From: Micromonosporaceae bacterium
GTDB lineage: Bacteria > Actinomycetota > Actinomycetes > Mycobacteriales > Micromonosporaceae
NCBI GenBank assembly: GCA_003543035.1
Contig: DPJL01000350.1
Location: 1-6,703, forward strand
Length of the DNA stretch: 6,703 bases
Reading direction: 5' to 3'
In this document: positions 6,023-6,703 of the stretch, piece by piece
Layout: each line of letters begins with the position of its first letter
How positions within the stretch are numbered: position 1 is the stretch's first letter
The notes under the pieces: generated by a model
Databases searched by the model: none
Told to the model about the DNA's origin: nothing
What the model saw: only the letters and a program-made list of their open reading frames with translations
Translations under genes and position numbers: made by a program

Positions 6023-6400
6023 GTGGCCGGTCCCCTCGACGACATCGAAGCGGCCATTGCGGTGTGTCTTCGGGACAGGAGCCTCGCTGCGCTCGTAGTG
6101 CTGGGTCGCCTCGACGACCCGCGAGCAGTCGGCCTATTACTCCAATGTGTGCGCTTCCGCGATTGGCGGGTGCGCTGTCACGCCGTGCACGGGCTGGCGT
6201 GGCGAGATGACCGAGAGTCGATCAACGCGGTGGAACGGGCGGCGCGGGAAGACTGCGCGCTCGCGGTTCGAGTCGCTGCCCTTCAGGGAGTAGCGCGACG
6301 GGATCCGGCTCGCGCCAAGACCCTCTACATAGGACTGCTCGATCATCCGCACTTGACGCCGATGTTAAGGGAGCAAGTCATCGCCGCGCTGGAGAAATAA
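6023..6400 (+). CDS. Small HEAT-repeat-like protein
   Basis: 125 residues, no signal peptide or membrane span, so predicted cytoplasmic. It consists of short paired helices with the HEAT-type pattern of a D-P/D-W turn followed by VR and an Ala-rich helix: LAALVVLGRLDDPRAVGLLL, then FRDWRVRCHAVHGLAW, then CALAVRVAALQGVARRDPAR. About three to four repeats fit. Such folds bind proteins or, in some families, nucleic acids; no partner can be named. The GTG start is supported by an in-frame TAG at 6011-6013 that rules out a longer N-terminus. There is no Shine-Dalgarno, in keeping with the leaderless promoter proposed just upstream. Two rare TTA leucine codons (6137-6139 and 6365-6367) stand out in such a short GC-rich gene. 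The stop is TAA. Confidence 0.75.
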   Translation: MAGPLDDIEAAIAVCLRDRSLAALVVLGRLDDPRAVGLLLQCVRFRDWRVRCHAVHGLAWRDDRESINAVERAAREDCALAVRVAALQGVARRDPARAKTLYIGLLDHPHLTPMLREQVIAALEK

Positions 6401-6480
6401 ACATCGTACGGCACTCATCTAGCCATGTGAACATCTATAAATTGAAGAAGGTAGTCCCTAGCATCTCCCTCAATTGGCCA

Positions 6481-6526
6481 TGAGTCACTGCCCGCAACGC
6501 CATAAGCGGGTCGGGCAAGTGGCTCA
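6481..6526 (+). promoter_or_regulatory. Long imperfect hairpin in the leader of the secreted protein gene
   Basis: TGAGTCACTGCCCG (6481-6494) can pair with CGGGCAAGTGGCTCA (6512-6526). This gives a 14-bp stem with one G-U pair (6485/6522) and one bulged A, closing a 17-nt loop. The loop can alternatively form a short CCCGC/GCGGG stem (6491-6495 with 6506-6510). No T-run follows, so it is not a classical intrinsic terminator. It ends 9 nt before the GGGGAGG ribosome site, so it could stabilise the message, regulate translation, end HEAT-gene transcription without a U-tract, or act as a DNA operator. Confidence 0.6.
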
Positions 6527-6535
6527 AGGAATGAA

Positions 6536-6542
6536 GGGGAGG
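6536..6542 (+). promoter_or_regulatory. Shine-Dalgarno of the secreted protein gene
   Basis: GGGGAGG, 6 nt before ATG 6549. It decides this start over an in-frame ATG at 6531, which lacks a well-spaced ribosome site. Confidence 0.85.
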
Positions 6543-6548
6543 AAAGGT

Positions 6549-6703
6549 ATGGCACTCCCAGGAATACTGCGCAATCGCTGGGTAGGGCTTGGATTCGCTG
6601 CTGCGCTCATCGCGGGCTCAGCGGCGGTCGGCTCGGCGGCGACCGCGGCTCCTACTGAAGGAGAGATCCTTCAGGCCGGCGGCGCGACTGCCGTCAACGG
6701 CTC
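6549..6703 (+). CDS. Secreted protein, probable S8 subtilase prepropeptide, 3' partial
   Basis: Only 51 complete codons are visible before the window end. They encode a Sec-type signal peptide: an n-region with Arg8 and Arg10 (MALPGILRNRW), a hydrophobic Ala/Gly/Leu-rich h-region (residues 12-31) and a likely cut after Ala-Thr-Ala33 or Ala34. The following residues, PTEGEILQAGGATAVNGS, resemble from memory the start of the I9-type inhibitor propeptide of actinobacterial subtilisin-like proteases, which usually continue into a YIVVLK strand. Neither that strand nor any catalytic residue lies inside the window, so the protease assignment is an inference; export is well supported. The gene has its own strong ribosome site and a structured leader, which suggests independent regulation. 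Confidence 0.6.
   Translation, partial: MALPGILRNRWVGLGFAAALIAGSAAVGSAATAAPTEGEILQAGGATAVNG

Larger units (their letters stand above)
6401..6548 (+). promoter_or_regulatory. Intergenic leader and probable promoter region of the secreted protein gene
   Basis: 148 nt, clearly more AT-rich than the surrounding genes. Candidate -10 boxes are TATAAA (6436-6441) and TAGCAT (6459-6464); neither has a convincing -35 at 16-18 nt. A 6-bp inverted repeat, AATTGA (6440-6445) and TCAATT (6470-6475), flanks the second candidate. A longer hairpin follows at 6481-6526. Use of TAGCAT would place transcription start near 6471 and the hairpin close to the 5' end of a leader of about 78 nt. Confidence 0.35.

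Noticed and set aside
6481..6526. Intrinsic terminator of the HEAT gene
   Set aside because: The stem is strong but is followed by purines rather than a T-run, and it sits 80 nt after the stop and right before the next ribosome site; kept as a leader structure instead.
6531..6551. ATG 6531 as start of the secreted protein
   Set aside because: It is in frame, but AAGGA lies only 1 nt before it, whereas ATG 6549 has GGGGAGG at ideal spacing.

Overview
The window is GC-rich with dense, mostly abutting genes, codons ending mainly in G or C, GTG starts and strong GGAGG-type ribosome binding sites. Together with a 13E12-type DUF222-HNH gene and a DUF664-type DinB protein, this points to a high-GC Gram-positive actinobacterium. 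The order cannot be fixed from the sequence; Pseudonocardiales or relatives is a weak guess. I see no rRNA, tRNA, CRISPR array, insertion sequence or prophage gene.

Layout. (1) 1-1623, plus strand: the 3' part of a DUF222-HNH nuclease-like gene, then a GNAT acetyltransferase and a DinB/DUF664 protein whose reading frames overlap by 8 nt. (2) 1648-5633, minus strand: a three-gene unit read as DUF4331 surface protein, then an exported TPR protein, then a NicO/RcnA-type Ni/Co transporter with an N-terminal extracytoplasmic domain and a His-rich loop. The joints are tight: 3 nt between the first two genes and an ATGA overlap between the last two, each with a near-perfect Shine-Dalgarno. (3) 5676-5999, minus: a pterin-4a-carbinolamine dehydratase 42 nt upstream of the DUF4331 gene and possibly in the same transcript. 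(4) 6023-6400, plus: a small HEAT-repeat-like protein, divergent from the dehydratase. Only 23 nt separate the two start codons, and this gap carries a 12-bp palindrome that can supply a TANNNT -10 box in both directions. (5) 6401-6548: a less GC-rich intergenic region with a long imperfect hairpin just before the ribosome binding site of (6), the signal peptide and start of a secreted protein, probably a subtilase propeptide, cut by the window end.

The most interesting part is the DUF4331-TPR-NicO unit. Its three products are all predicted to be exported or in the membrane. The transporter is His-rich, and the predicted mature N-terminus of the DUF4331 protein begins Ser-Ser-His, the form of an ATCUN Cu/Ni-binding motif. 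This suggests, as a hypothesis only, an envelope system that captures a transition metal and hands it to, or receives it from, a NicO permease. The second signal is the symmetric, probably leaderless divergent promoter between the dehydratase and HEAT genes, and the third is the leader hairpin of the last gene.
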